Assembly (NCBI RefSeq): GCF_030409055.1
Contig: NZ_CP116619.1
Location: 1,211,628 to 1,275,627 of the forward strand
Direction: 5' to 3'
Origin: Trichocoleus desertorum NBK24
GTDB lineage: Bacteria > Cyanobacteriota > Cyanobacteriia > FACHB-46
DNA length: 64,000 nt
The position numbers and the translations under genes were made by a program. Shown here piece by piece: positions 38,194 to 46,152 of this stretch. How positions within the stretch are numbered: position 1 is the stretch's first letter; every line of letters begins with the position of its first letter. The notes beneath the pieces are model-generated. The model was given only the letters and a program-made list of their open reading frames with translations, was not told where the DNA came from and made no database searches.

Positions 38194-39642
38194 AAACTGC
38201 TTGCTAGTATCGATTCGGGCTGCTTCTCCGCAGGTACGCGGGGTCGGAAAAATCTTGTCAGGATTGGCGATGCGCTGTGGATCAAACACTTCACGGACCC
38301 AGATCATCGTTTCTAGATCCGTAGGCGTAAACATCTTAGGCATATAACAGCGTTTATCTGCCCCAATACCATGCTCCCCCGAAATGCTGCCACCGACCTC
38401 CACACAGAGCTTGAGAATATCACCGCCTAATTCTTCCACCCGCTCCAACTCGCCAGGGATGGAGTTGTCGTAGAGAATTAAAGGGTGCAAATTCCCATCG
38501 CCAGCATGGAAGACATTGGCGACTTTGTACCCATATTTTTGCCCCAGATTTTCAATTTCTTGCAAGACAAAGGGCAGCTTAGTGCGGGGAATCACACCGT
38601 CCTGAACGTAATAGTCTGGGCTAAGCTTACCTGCCGCTGCAAAGGCGGCTTTACGACCTTTCCACAACTTCAGACGTTGTTCTGGGTCAGTGGCGATCGT
38701 GACGCTGCGGGCTCCATTGTGGCGACAGATCGCTTCCACACGCTGGCTACTCGCCGCCGCTTCAACTTCTACCCCATCCACTTCGACTAAAAGGATCGCA
38801 GCAGCATCGCGGGGGTAGCAGCCCGTGGCGACCACATCCTCCACCGCATTGATGCTGAGGTTGTCCATGATCTCCATGCCACCGGGGATAATGCCAGCAC
38901 TAATGATGTCCGAAACGGCTGCCCCCGCCGCCTCTACATTGGTGAAGTCTGCCAACAAAACTCGGACGGCTTCTGGTTGTTTCAGAATTCTCAGTGTGAC
39001 TTCTGTGGCAATCCCTAAGGTGCCTTCGGAGCCGACAAATAGCCCCGTCAAGTCATAGCCCGGTGTCTCAGCCACCTCTCCACCCACTTCCACGATCGAG
39101 CCGTCGGGCAAGACCAGCTTGAGACCAAGAACATGATTGGTCGTGACGCCATATTTGAGGCAATGAACTCCGCCAGAGTTTTCAGCTACATTGCCACCGA
39201 TAGAACACACCACTTGGCTGGAGGGGTCAGGGGCGTAATAAAAGCCTGCACCGCTCACGGCTTGCGTCACCCAACTGTTAATCACTCCGGGCTGCACCAC
39301 AATGCGTTGGTTGGGTAAATCAACTTGCAAAATCTTTCGCATCAAAGCCGTGACGATCAGAACACAGTTCTCGGTCGGTAAAGCACCACCCGATAACCCT
39401 GTCCCTGCGCCTCTGGTGACAAAAGGTAGCTGCTGGCGATCGCAAATCTTCACGACCGCTGCCACTTCTTCGGTAGTTCGGGGCAAAACCACCACAGCCG
39501 GACGTTGTCGATAGCTAGTGAGGCCATCACACTCGTAAACTAACAATTCTTCCGGTCTACGAACGACTCCCTTTTTGCCCACTACGGTTTCAAATTGTTT
39601 GATCACCGCTGACCAGTCCTGAGTTTTGTCACGGGTGATCAT
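38173..39642 (-). CDS. glcD: Glycolate dehydrogenase FAD-linked subunit GlcD
   Basis: GlcD is the main catalytic flavoprotein of glycolate dehydrogenase (it may also take D-lactate). The 489-residue protein has the FAD_binding_4 domain (PFVTRGAGTGLSGGA, CSIGGNVAENSGGVHCLKYG, GLFVGSEGTLGIATEVTLRI) and the FAD-oxidase C domain (ANVFHAGDGNLHPLILYD, ISGEHGIGADKRCYM). Both metal/substrate His motifs are present. It lies on the same strand as glcE-glcF but about 5 kb upstream, with the three kinase genes between, so it is transcribed separately. Confidence 0.93.
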   Translation of the reverse strand: MITRDKTQDWSAVIKQFETVVGKKGVVRRPEELLVYECDGLTSYRQRPAVVVLPRTTEEVAAVVKICDRQQLPFVTRGAGTGLSGGALPTENCVLIVTALMRKILQVDLPNQRIVVQPGVINSWVTQAVSGAGFYYAPDPSSQVVCSIGGNVAENSGGVHCLKYGVTTNHVLGLKLVLPDGSIVEVGGEVAETPGYDLTGLFVGSEGTLGIATEVTLRILKQPEAVRVLLADFTNVEAAGAAVSDIISAGIIPGGMEIMDNLSINAVEDVVATGCYPRDAAAILLVEVDGVEVEAAASSQRVEAICRHNGARSVTIATDPEQRLKLWKGRKAAFAAAGKLSPDYYVQDGVIPRTKLPFVLQEIENLGQKYGYKVANVFHAGDGNLHPLILYDNSIPGELERVEELGGDILKLCVEVGGSISGEHGIGADKRCYMPKMFTPTDLETMIWVREVFDPQRIANPDKIFPTPRTCGEAARIDTSKQFSGVDLF

Positions 39643-39846
39643 ACAAGTTGCTCCTTTCTTTAGGCTCTCGTCAGGTCTTGAATTATGTCCCTATGCCTAT
39701 TGTGACAGGAATTTCGTTGTCTCTGAACCAAACAACTCATCCAGCAACTAACGATCATGCTTCCGTAATCACTGGGTAGCAGCCAGAGTCAAGTTGCTTT
39801 AAACTAACAAGCTTGAGTTCTTGACTAAAAGGAAGAAGCAACAGGT

Positions 39847-40098
39847 ATGTTGAGAAGATCAGCCTTGATTTCCTTGGCCGTTTCACTCTTTTTAGCGAGT
39901 TGCAATGGAGCCTCCAAGCCGATCACTCAGTCAGAAACTTACGCTTGGAGTGTACAAGGGGTAGACGGTGAAAAAACTAGTTTTGTTTGTAAGAAAATAG
40001 ATATTGTCATCTATGCCAGCAAAAAGGCGGGTTCTAACATGAACTCTACGGTCGTAGATGAAAAATACTGCGCTAACCTACCAAAACCTGGTGCCTAG
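39847..40098 (+). CDS. Small lipoprotein of unknown function
   Basis: An 83-residue exported protein with a lipoprotein signal peptide: basic start MLRRS, hydrophobic core and lipobox LASC with the acylated Cys at residue 19. The mature part (about 65 residues) contains two further Cys residues (FVCKKID and EKYCANL) that may form a disulphide. I do not recognise the family. A GGAAG ribosome binding site lies upstream, and a perfect HIP1-containing terminator follows 40 bases after the stop. Confidence 0.65.
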   Translation: MLRRSALISLAVSLFLASCNGASKPITQSETYAWSVQGVDGEKTSFVCKKIDIVIYASKKAGSNMNSTVVDEKYCANLPKPGA

Positions 40099-40137
40099 GT
40101 TAATTCGCCCCCACTACTCCTAAAGCTTGTCATACAG

Positions 40138-40180
40138 AAAAGCGATCGCTCTCATCGAAAAAGAGGAGCGATCGCTTTTT
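40138..40180 (+). terminator. Intrinsic terminator built from two HIP1 sites
   Basis: AAAAGCGATCGCTC (40138-40151) is the exact reverse complement of GAGCGATCGCTTTT (40166-40179), spaced by 14 bases and running into a T tract. Both arms contain the HIP1 octamer. Being symmetrical with flanking A and T runs, it may stop transcription from both the lipoprotein gene (plus) and the Coq4-like gene (minus). Confidence 0.85.
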
Positions 40181-40226
40181 GTGTCTGTGCATTTGTGACT
40201 ACGGAACTGTGAGCCGCCCTGTGAGC

Positions 40227-40712
40227 CTACTTTAGTGAGCAAGCACTTAAGGGCACAATGCCGAGCTTCTGCCGCACCAACTCTAGAGGAGTTTCCCAGT
40301 CAGACTCAACATCCCACTCAACAATATGCTTAGCTAACCGACCCGTTTTGATGCTTTGGGCTACCTCTTTCAAGTTGCATTTACGGGTCAGTAAACCAGC
40401 AATGACCAAGATGGCGCTAGAAGGCCGAAACACTTGACTGCGAACAAACGCTTGCAGCACAAACTCATCATGTTCTGAGGCAGATAACCCCGTAAGCACA
40501 TGCCAAATATCATGGGTGCGCTGAACCCAATCTCCTGAATTGAGCGGGTCAAAACCATTCTGATCGAGAAAATGAGCAACTTCTCGGCCTAGGGTGCCAT
40601 CCGGTAACTGACGCAAAAACTCTAGGTCTAGGGAAAATTTTTCGTCGGCACGAACTTGAGGATTGATAATTTGGGCCAATTTTAAGACCACTTCTGTGCG
40701 TAAATCTTGCAT
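40227..40712 (-). CDS. Coq4-like protein
   Basis: A 161-residue protein of the Coq4 family. It contains the family's metal motif HDxxH-x11-E exactly, as HDIWH (67-71) and Glu83, and the upstream LPDGTLGREVAHFL segment that is also typical. Eukaryotic Coq4 is a scaffold and oxidative decarboxylase in ubiquinone synthesis. Cyanobacteria make plastoquinone rather than ubiquinone, so the role here is open: a plastoquinone or other prenylquinone step is possible, or a fatty-acyl-binding role. The gene stands alone, tail to tail with the lipoprotein gene across the shared terminator. Confidence 0.78.
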   Translation of the reverse strand: MQDLRTEVVLKLAQIINPQVRADEKFSLDLEFLRQLPDGTLGREVAHFLDQNGFDPLNSGDWVQRTHDIWHVLTGLSASEHDEFVLQAFVRSQVFRPSSAILVIAGLLTRKCNLKEVAQSIKTGRLAKHIVEWDVESDWETPLELVRQKLGIVPLSACSLK

Positions 40713-41203
40713 AGTGACGATTCTGTAACTGTCTATCAGGCTCTCTGCGTATTTCTACAGGCTCTGATTTAGTAGTTACGGAAAGAATTCATTTCTTGTA
40801 GAGAAGATCTTTTTTGAAGAGAAATACTAATTCTTTTAAAACGCCTTACAGGCAAGTATTTCAAGACTTAAGCAATTCCAAGCAAGTGAAAAAGCCAGCT
40901 ATCCGGCTCTCCGTGTTAATACGAGTCTTAGCTAACGTAAACTCAAGGCAATACTGAGGAGAATCTGTAAGAGCAAATGAGCGGCAGTTATTAAAGCAAC
41001 AAAAGCAAAGCCAAAGATTACGGTCTATGACTCTGATAGTTATTCTGAAAACTCGCTCCTGAGCAAGATAGAGCCTGTATCTGCTTAAGCCGAGTTCTCT
41101 TAATGGCAATCAACATTGGCACAAAAGTGTTTAACTAAATCCAAGTGCTGATCTGGCACAGGTACAGATTCGGCAATCGTGTTTTGTTGAGCGAGCCAGC
41201 TGT
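40713..41203. other. Divergent spacer upstream of the Coq4-like gene
   Basis: 491 bases holding the Coq4-like gene's promoter (minus) and that of the small membrane protein (plus). An 82-codon minus-strand frame (40861-41109) shows no domain, ribosome binding site or plausible composition, so it is not called. No structured RNA or terminator recognised. Confidence 0.35.
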
Positions 41204-41404
41204 ATGAGAACTAATCTTGGCTTTGTCGTGAAAGTAATGGTGATTTCAGCGCTGATCGCGATCGCCATCAAATATGCGGCATCCCTGTCAGCCATACCCA
41301 CAATGCCCAAAAATGTACTCGTACTATTTGTGGTATTGCTGCCAACGGTTGCTTTAGCAATGGCTTTAGGTTGGCGTGCTTGGCAGCAGCGATCGCTTTC
41401 CTAA
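41204..41404 (+). CDS. Small two-helix membrane protein
   Basis: A 66-residue protein made almost entirely of two transmembrane segments (about residues 7-28 and 37-57) joined by a short loop with SAIPTMPKN, and a basic tail (WRAWQQRS). The composition and hairpin topology fit a real small membrane protein conserved in cyanobacteria, but I do not know a function. It lies 84 bases before the DUF39 gene on the same strand, so the two may be cotranscribed. Confidence 0.65.
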   Translation: MRTNLGFVVKVMVISALIAIAIKYAASLSAIPTMPKNVLVLFVVLLPTVALAMALGWRAWQQRSLS

Positions 41405-41488
41405 GCATAAAACTTGCCTGAGCGCTGAATCTAAACAGCCACAATTCTCGATAAATTCTGGACAAACTCTGGGTAGACAGCTTCTTTT

Positions 41489-42688
41489 ATGCGAACGATT
41501 GCCGAGATTAACGACAAAATTAGCCGACAAGCTGCCGTAGTTTGCACAGCGGAAGAGGTCAAGGCAAGAGTCGCAGAAGTTGGCGTGGCGCAAACCGCAA
41601 AAACCGTGGATGTGGTCACGACGGGTACGTTTGAGCCGATGGAGTCCTCCGGGGCCATCCTGAACCTCGGCCATACTGATCCACCCATTAAAATTCGTCA
41701 ATGTTGGCTAGATGGAGTCTTAGCTTATTCAGGATTCGGCGCGGTTGATCTCTATTTAGGTGCAACCCAGGTGGTCGATTACCCTGGCATGGCAGAAGCA
41801 GCCGATGGGGAAGAAAACCGGGAAAGAGGTGGGGGACACGTCATCGAAGATTTGATTGCGGGTAAACCCGTGCAACTGAGAGCCTTGGGGCAAGTAACAG
41901 ATTGTTATCCACGGGCTGCTTTTGAGACGACAATTACCCGTGAAACTATTAACCAGTTTTACTTATTCAATCCCCGCAACTTGTACCAAAACTTCATTGT
42001 GGGGGTGAACGGAGGCGATCGCCCGCTTTTTACTTACCTCGGCCCTTTACAGCCTCGCCTAGGCAATGCAGTTTATTCCAACCCAGGTGCAATTTCACCC
42101 CTACTGAATGACCCAGACTTAGAACTCATTGGCATTGGCTCTCGTATTTTTCTAGGAGGTGGCACGGGCTACATTGCTTGGGAAGGCACCCAACACTTTC
42201 CGCTGCAAAAGCGCTTGCCTAACCGGGCTCCCATCGGCCCAGCGGCCACATTAGCTTTAATTGGGGATGCCAAGGAAATGGATTCGCGTTGGGTCAGGGG
42301 TTGCTACTTTAAAAACTATGGCCCCTCGCTCATGATAGGAGTTGGCATACCATTACCTGTCCTCCACGAAGAAGTCATCGCTCGCTGTGCCGTGCAGGAT
42401 AAAGATTTAGTCGCACCCATTGTCGATTTTTCAATTCCTCGCCGAGTCCGCCCCACCTTTGGCCTAATCAGTTATGCCCAACTCAAATCGGGGCGAATTA
42501 CAATTGATGGCAAGCCTGTCCGTGTGGCTTCCTTAGCGAGCATCTTTCTGTCACGCCAAGTCGCCACAGAGCTAAAGCAGTGGATTGAGGCAGGCAAATT
42601 CTTGCTTAGCGAATCGGTGGCTCCCATTCCTCAAGACCGCGCTTTTATGCCCCAGAACTTGTGGGGTTCTCAGGTGAGCCTGGATTAA
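41489..42688 (+). CDS. DUF39 / homocysteine-biosynthesis family protein
   Basis: A 399-residue protein of the DUF39 family. In methanogens and some anaerobes DUF39 proteins take part in a pathway that sulfurates aspartate semialdehyde to homocysteine, together with a small ferredoxin-like partner. The sequence shows the family's TTGTFEPMESSGAILNLGHTDPP, the FLGGGTGYIAWEGTQH segment and the C-terminal VDFSIPRRVRPTFGLISYAQLKSG. Cys139 in GQVTDCYPRAAFE and Cys72 are candidates for the catalytic thiols. The C-terminal CBS pair present in archaeal versions is missing, and no ferredoxin-like partner is nearby. Confidence 0.85.
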   Translation: MRTIAEINDKISRQAAVVCTAEEVKARVAEVGVAQTAKTVDVVTTGTFEPMESSGAILNLGHTDPPIKIRQCWLDGVLAYSGFGAVDLYLGATQVVDYPGMAEAADGEENRERGGGHVIEDLIAGKPVQLRALGQVTDCYPRAAFETTITRETINQFYLFNPRNLYQNFIVGVNGGDRPLFTYLGPLQPRLGNAVYSNPGAISPLLNDPDLELIGIGSRIFLGGGTGYIAWEGTQHFPLQKRLPNRAPIGPAATLALIGDAKEMDSRWVRGCYFKNYGPSLMIGVGIPLPVLHEEVIARCAVQDKDLVAPIVDFSIPRRVRPTFGLISYAQLKSGRITIDGKPVRVASLASIFLSRQVATELKQWIEAGKFLLSESVAPIPQDRAFMPQNLWGSQVSLD

Positions 42689-42735
42689 CTGGGAGCAGCA
42701 ACTGGGATCGGCCCATAAATCAGCTCATAAATAAA

Positions 42736-42757
42736 CAAGGGGAGACAATGTCTCCCC
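42736..42757 (-). terminator. Probable intrinsic terminator between convergent genes
   Basis: GGGGAGAC (42739-42746) and GTCTCCCC (42750-42757) pair perfectly across a 3-base loop. On the minus strand the stem runs into TTGTTTATT, which suits termination of the basic low-complexity gene (stop at 42839). On the plus strand the T content is poor, so its effect on the DUF39 gene is uncertain. Confidence 0.7.
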
Positions 42758-42838
42758 CTCTAGATGCATTGATAATGAGTTCGGTTAACTTTCGTAAGCA
42801 AAAACTAACCTTTCACCTACTGTTGCAAAAAACCAACT

Positions 42839-43960
42839 TTATTCGGGTTGCGGGTCTGGACTGTCTTTCCGCTTGACAGGCTTAGGCAAGGGTGCCTTTC
42901 TAACTGGGGCTACTCCAGCGCTTCCGCCAGCATTACCAGCAGGACGGGTGCTGGGACGGCTGGGACGCTGCCCATCTCTGGGTCTTCTGCCACCAGCGCC
43001 TCCTCCTCTAGGCCGTTCGTGGGCTTGGCGCTTGCGTGGAGGCAGCAGACCAATAGAGGTGCCATCGCGAATCACCAAAACGTCACCTTGACGCTGGGCA
43101 TTTAAATCCCAAAAGTGGCCAACTGCTTTACCCGTTAAATTACCCTGAAGTAATAGCTTAAAAGTTTTCTCCTCATCCGCATCTTTGCGAGGAGACTGTC
43201 TAATTTTGACAATAATCCGTTCCTCATCGGGAGCTTGATAAATGACCTCACCCCGAATGGAAAAATAACCATCTTCGTGATCAGGAGAAGCCGCGACTTC
43301 TGGGGTACTAGCCTCGGTCGGCTCCTGTGCAGCAGCTTGAGGGGTGTCTTCATCAGCCTGATTTAATTTTTCTGGCTCCCAAACCCCCACAATTTGGGCG
43401 TGCAAGTTTGCCTCTTTTTCCCTTGTACGCGGATACACAACCCAGAGATGCTCTTGTTCTAGGTCTAAGTGCTTTCTCACCAAGCTCATTACCCGACCTA
43501 GTAACACAGCATCAATGGCGGTGCCATCAGAGGTGACTAGATTGCCACGGGTAAAGTGGTCTGGCGATGCAACGTATCGCCCTCGAATTAAGCCAATCGC
43601 CCGATATTGCTTGGGTTCGCTTGGAGGAGGGATGGGTTGTTGCCGCATAACTGATGCCTGCTCGGATAGTTCGTCACCCTCGCTAGAGGAGACTGGGTCG
43701 GCAGAACTTTTGGCTCCAGGGGCTGCAGGAGCAGTCGGTGGAGTCAGTTCTGCTGCATTTACAGTCGAAGCTAATTCTGAGGTCATTTCAGATGGTTGAT
43801 CTGCTGGAGTCTGTAAAGGGGTGGGAGCAGTAGATGAACTTGAAGTCTGCTCATGGGCAAGGTCTGAACCTAACTGGGAGGTTGGTTCAGAAGCAGGCGA
43901 AGCCTGATGAGATGATACAGACTCAGGGGGCTTATGGGGCCGCTTGGGAGAGGAACTCAT
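42839..43960 (-). CDS. Low-complexity protein with conserved core and basic RG-rich tail
   Basis: A 373-residue protein in three parts. Residues 1-120 are a Pro/Ser/Thr/Glu-rich disordered region. Residues about 120-295 are a conserved globular core (RAIGLIRGRYVASPDHFTRG, AIDAVLLGRVMSLVRKHLDL, HLWVVYPRTREKE, YFSIRGEVIYQAPDEERIIVKIRQ). Residues about 310-373 are strongly basic with RG, RP and KP motifs (RPRGGGAGGRRPRDGQRP). The combination of a beta-rich core and an arginine-glycine tail suggests nucleic acid binding, but I do not recognise a named family. It may be a cyanobacteria-specific protein. Confidence 0.7.
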   Translation of the reverse strand: MSSSPKRPHKPPESVSSHQASPASEPTSQLGSDLAHEQTSSSSTAPTPLQTPADQPSEMTSELASTVNAAELTPPTAPAAPGAKSSADPVSSSEGDELSEQASVMRQQPIPPPSEPKQYRAIGLIRGRYVASPDHFTRGNLVTSDGTAIDAVLLGRVMSLVRKHLDLEQEHLWVVYPRTREKEANLHAQIVGVWEPEKLNQADEDTPQAAAQEPTEASTPEVAASPDHEDGYFSIRGEVIYQAPDEERIIVKIRQSPRKDADEEKTFKLLLQGNLTGKAVGHFWDLNAQRQGDVLVIRDGTSIGLLPPRKRQAHERPRGGGAGGRRPRDGQRPSRPSTRPAGNAGGSAGVAPVRKAPLPKPVKRKDSPDPQPE

Positions 43961-44328
43961 AGATGTTGTTTGCAGACAGGAGGCATGATTGCATCAGTCT
44001 GCTTATTTTACTGAATGCAATCACTCTACGGACCGATCCGCAAAGTTTCTGCAATCTTTAATTGTAATTAGTGATTTAAGCAACCCTTGCGTAAATTCTC
44101 GCAAAGTGTAGAAGCGTCTAGCACAAAATTTTGGGCCTGCAAGTTCACAAACTAAGTCGCTAGGCGCTCAATCTAGCTCTGTCAAGGTCTTTTTTGCGGA
44201 TGGGATAAAATTAAAAACTTTCTAGGTTTGGAGCGATCGCGTCACCGAATGCTTCCTAATGCTGCTGGCTGAAAGCGAAGGTCTGTCCCTTAGACCGTTA
44301 AAATGTTCCTAGAGTTCAAGGCAGTTGT
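43961..44328. other. Divergent spacer before the TPR gene
   Basis: 368 bases holding divergent promoters for the basic low-complexity protein (minus) and the TPR protein (plus). It has one HIP1-like GAGCGATCGCG at about 44233. No hairpin with a T tract or RNA gene recognised. Confidence 0.35.
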
Positions 44329-45225
44329 GTGACTGAGAAGCGGCGTCGCTGGATTATTAATGTTGTGCTAATTCTGGCAGTCGTTGCCTTTGTCGGCTTT
44401 TCTCTGTTCCCGCTCTTAGGGGATGCTTTCAAGGCCGAGCGCTCTGGTGGTGAGCCAACTCCCTCCTCAGCTCAAGCTACGCCGACCGCAAAGCAGGAAG
44501 AATTGAAGGCTCAAGCCAAAGGATATGAACTCGTCTTGCAGCGAGAACCAGACAACCAAACGGCTTTAAGGGGTTTGGTAGAGGCGCGGCTGCAACTACA
44601 AGACATCAAAGGTGTAGTAGAGCCTTTAGAAAAGTTGGCCAAGCTGAATCCTGACCAAAGCCGCTATGGAGTGTTGCTGGCCCAAGCTAAGCAGTATGCA
44701 GGCGATCGCGAAGGAGCGGCAGAAGCGTATCGCACCCTTTTGACCGCGCAGCCAGGAGATATGATCGCGTTGCAAGGCTTGGTGGGCCTGCTAATTGAAC
44801 AGAAACGACCGGAAGCTGCCGTGGGCTTGCTGCAAGACACCCTCAAAAGTGCCGATGAAGCGAATCAGGTGAAGCCCGGAAGCGTGGATGTGCCCTCAGT
44901 TCAGTTGCTGTTGGGACAGGTATACGCGGAGCAGAAGCGCTACGATGAAGCGATCGCGATTTATGACGAAGCTATCAAAAGTAGCGGCAAAGATTTCCGT
45001 CCAGTGCTAGCCAAAGCGTTGGTCTTTAAGCAGCAGGGTAAGGATGAAGCCGCCAAACCCCTGTTCAACTCTGCCATCAGCCTAGCGCCCGCTGAATACA
45101 AAGATCAGATTAATCAACTGGCTAGTGGCCAACCTCCAACACCACCCCCAGCAGCCCCAACCACTGCACCAAATCAGGCACCTGCTAGCGCACCAGCAAC
45201 CCAACCTTCGCCTGCGGCACCTTAG
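44329..45225 (+). CDS. Membrane-anchored tetratricopeptide repeat protein
   Basis: A 298-residue protein with a basic N-terminus (TEKRRRWI), one transmembrane segment (about 9-28) and five to six TPR-like repeats (about 55-260; for example YELVLQREPDNQTALRGLVEA, PLEKLAKLNPDQSRYGVLLA, EAYRTLLTAQPGDMIALQGL, YDEAIAIYDEAIKSSGKDF), followed by a Pro/Ala-rich tail. It starts with GTG at 44329. Proteins of this layout in cyanobacteria help assemble photosystems or envelope complexes (Ycf37-like), but a specific role cannot be read from the sequence. A purine-rich repeat follows directly after the stop. Confidence 0.8.
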   Translation: MTEKRRRWIINVVLILAVVAFVGFSLFPLLGDAFKAERSGGEPTPSSAQATPTAKQEELKAQAKGYELVLQREPDNQTALRGLVEARLQLQDIKGVVEPLEKLAKLNPDQSRYGVLLAQAKQYAGDREGAAEAYRTLLTAQPGDMIALQGLVGLLIEQKRPEAAVGLLQDTLKSADEANQVKPGSVDVPSVQLLLGQVYAEQKRYDEAIAIYDEAIKSSGKDFRPVLAKALVFKQQGKDEAAKPLFNSAISLAPAEYKDQINQLASGQPPTPPPAAPTTAPNQAPASAPATQPSPAAP

Positions 45226-45230
45226 GGCGC

Positions 45231-45257
45231 GAAGGAGGAAGAATGAGGGATAAGGAG
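45231..45257 (+). repeat. Purine-rich repeat in a convergent intergenic region
   Basis: GAAGGAGGAAGAATGAGGGATAAGGAG-type sequence directly after the TPR gene, the intergenic counterpart of the coding-sequence copies in thiL, lpxC and the AddB-like gene. Confidence 0.55.
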
Positions 45258-45333
45258 CTAGACCTTAGAAGCAAGGAATTTACGGGCCGCTGGCTTCAGT
45301 TGTATCTGACTTCTAGCTCCTGGCTTCTCTAAC

Positions 45334-45975
45334 CTAACGGCTCCCTTCTAACCAAGCTACACCTGCAAAAATCAGGAAGAGCAAGCCACCTAGAGCAGTC
45401 ATGACTCGTTCAGAGATACGTTGACAGACTAATCGACCACTGAAGACGGCGATCGCGGCACAAATGGCATGGCCGAGAATTGCGCCCAAAGTCACTCCAA
45501 CCGGATTGTTGGCGGCAGATAGAAAAATAGTGGCAAACTGCGTGCGATCGCCCCATTCCGCCACAAAAGTCAGAGAGAAAGCCTCGATGCAAATGGCTAA
45601 CCAAGTTTGGTGTTGAGGTGCTTTTGCTTCTGCTTCCTTGACCACATTCATGGCCTCTTCCGCCTCATCGCCAGTGTTCTCGGCAGGCATTTGCTTGGTA
45701 TCATACAACAGCTTCAGCCCAAAGCCAGCAAGTAAAACGACTTCCAAGTAGTGCATCAGTGCTTTGGGAAACAGGGAAACCGTTTGCCCCAGCAGCACAG
45801 ACAAAATAGTCATGAGGGCGAGCGCTAAAACCGCACCCGTAAAAACCCATCGACGGGGGTGACGTATCGCCAAAATTGCAGCGATAAAGAAAGTCTTATC
45901 TCCTAATTCGGAAACAGTAATTAGCGATAACCCAGCGGTAAATGCTGTTAGCACTGACTCAAGCTCCTCATGCAT
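45334..45975 (-). CDS. mnx: TMEM165/GDT1-family (UPF0016) cation exporter, Mnx-type
   Basis: A 213-residue membrane protein with six predicted transmembrane segments and the family's two signature motifs, SELGDKTFFIAAI (about 21-33) and AEWGDRTQFATIF (about 140-152), in the two homologous halves. An acidic cytoplasmic loop of about 30 residues links them. In Synechocystis the homologue Mnx exports manganese from the cytoplasm. A yybP-ykoY manganese riboswitch lies directly upstream (46035-46152), which supports manganese as substrate. The first codons ATGCATGAGGAG overlap a hairpin that could hide the ribosome binding site. Confidence 0.92.
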   Translation of the reverse strand: MHEELESVLTAFTAGLSLITVSELGDKTFFIAAILAIRHPRRWVFTGAVLALALMTILSVLLGQTVSLFPKALMHYLEVVLLAGFGLKLLYDTKQMPAENTGDEAEEAMNVVKEAEAKAPQHQTWLAICIEAFSLTFVAEWGDRTQFATIFLSAANNPVGVTLGAILGHAICAAIAVFSGRLVCQRISERVMTALGGLLFLIFAGVAWLEGSR

Positions 45976-45983
45976 CTCTAGCC

Positions 45984-46030
45984 CTGAGGTGGCTTAAGTA
46001 GAGCAAAAGACCCCACCAAGCTCACCTCAG
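45984..46030 (-). promoter_or_regulatory. Hairpin after the manganese riboswitch, likely expression platform
   Basis: On the minus strand CTGAGGTG (46030-46023) pairs with CACCTCAG (45991-45984), just before the AGGG that is the only purine-rich site ahead of the ATG at 45975. No T tract follows, so control of translation initiation seems more likely than termination. Confidence 0.55.
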
Positions 46031-46034
46031 ATGT

Positions 46035-46152
46035 GAACTTAGTGAAGGTCTCGCTTCCAAGTAATCTAAAAACTTGTCACCTGAACCAGGCTCATCGCCA
46101 GTATGTTGATTCAGATGGGCTAGCTGTTCTGCGCTAGCAGCTACTCCCCTTC
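46035..46152 (-). ncRNA. yybP-ykoY manganese-sensing riboswitch
   Basis: Reading the minus strand, the conserved landmarks of the yybP-ykoY class appear in order: GAAGGGGAGTAGC at 46152-46140, a hairpin GCTAGC...GCTAGC, the internal ATCAACATACTGGC with GATGAGCC, and the closing GCGAGACCTTCACT ending at about 46041. The GGGGAGTAG and GAGACCTT elements pair to make the paired base, and the loop segments dock to build the Mn2+ site. The element ends about 60 bases before the exporter start, and the gene downstream is exactly the type this class controls. Mn2+ binding should switch the exporter on. Confidence 0.9.

Noticed and set aside
40861-41109. 82-codon minus-strand frame between the Coq4-like gene and the small membrane protein
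   Set aside because: No ribosome binding site, domain or plausible composition; it looks like a chance frame.
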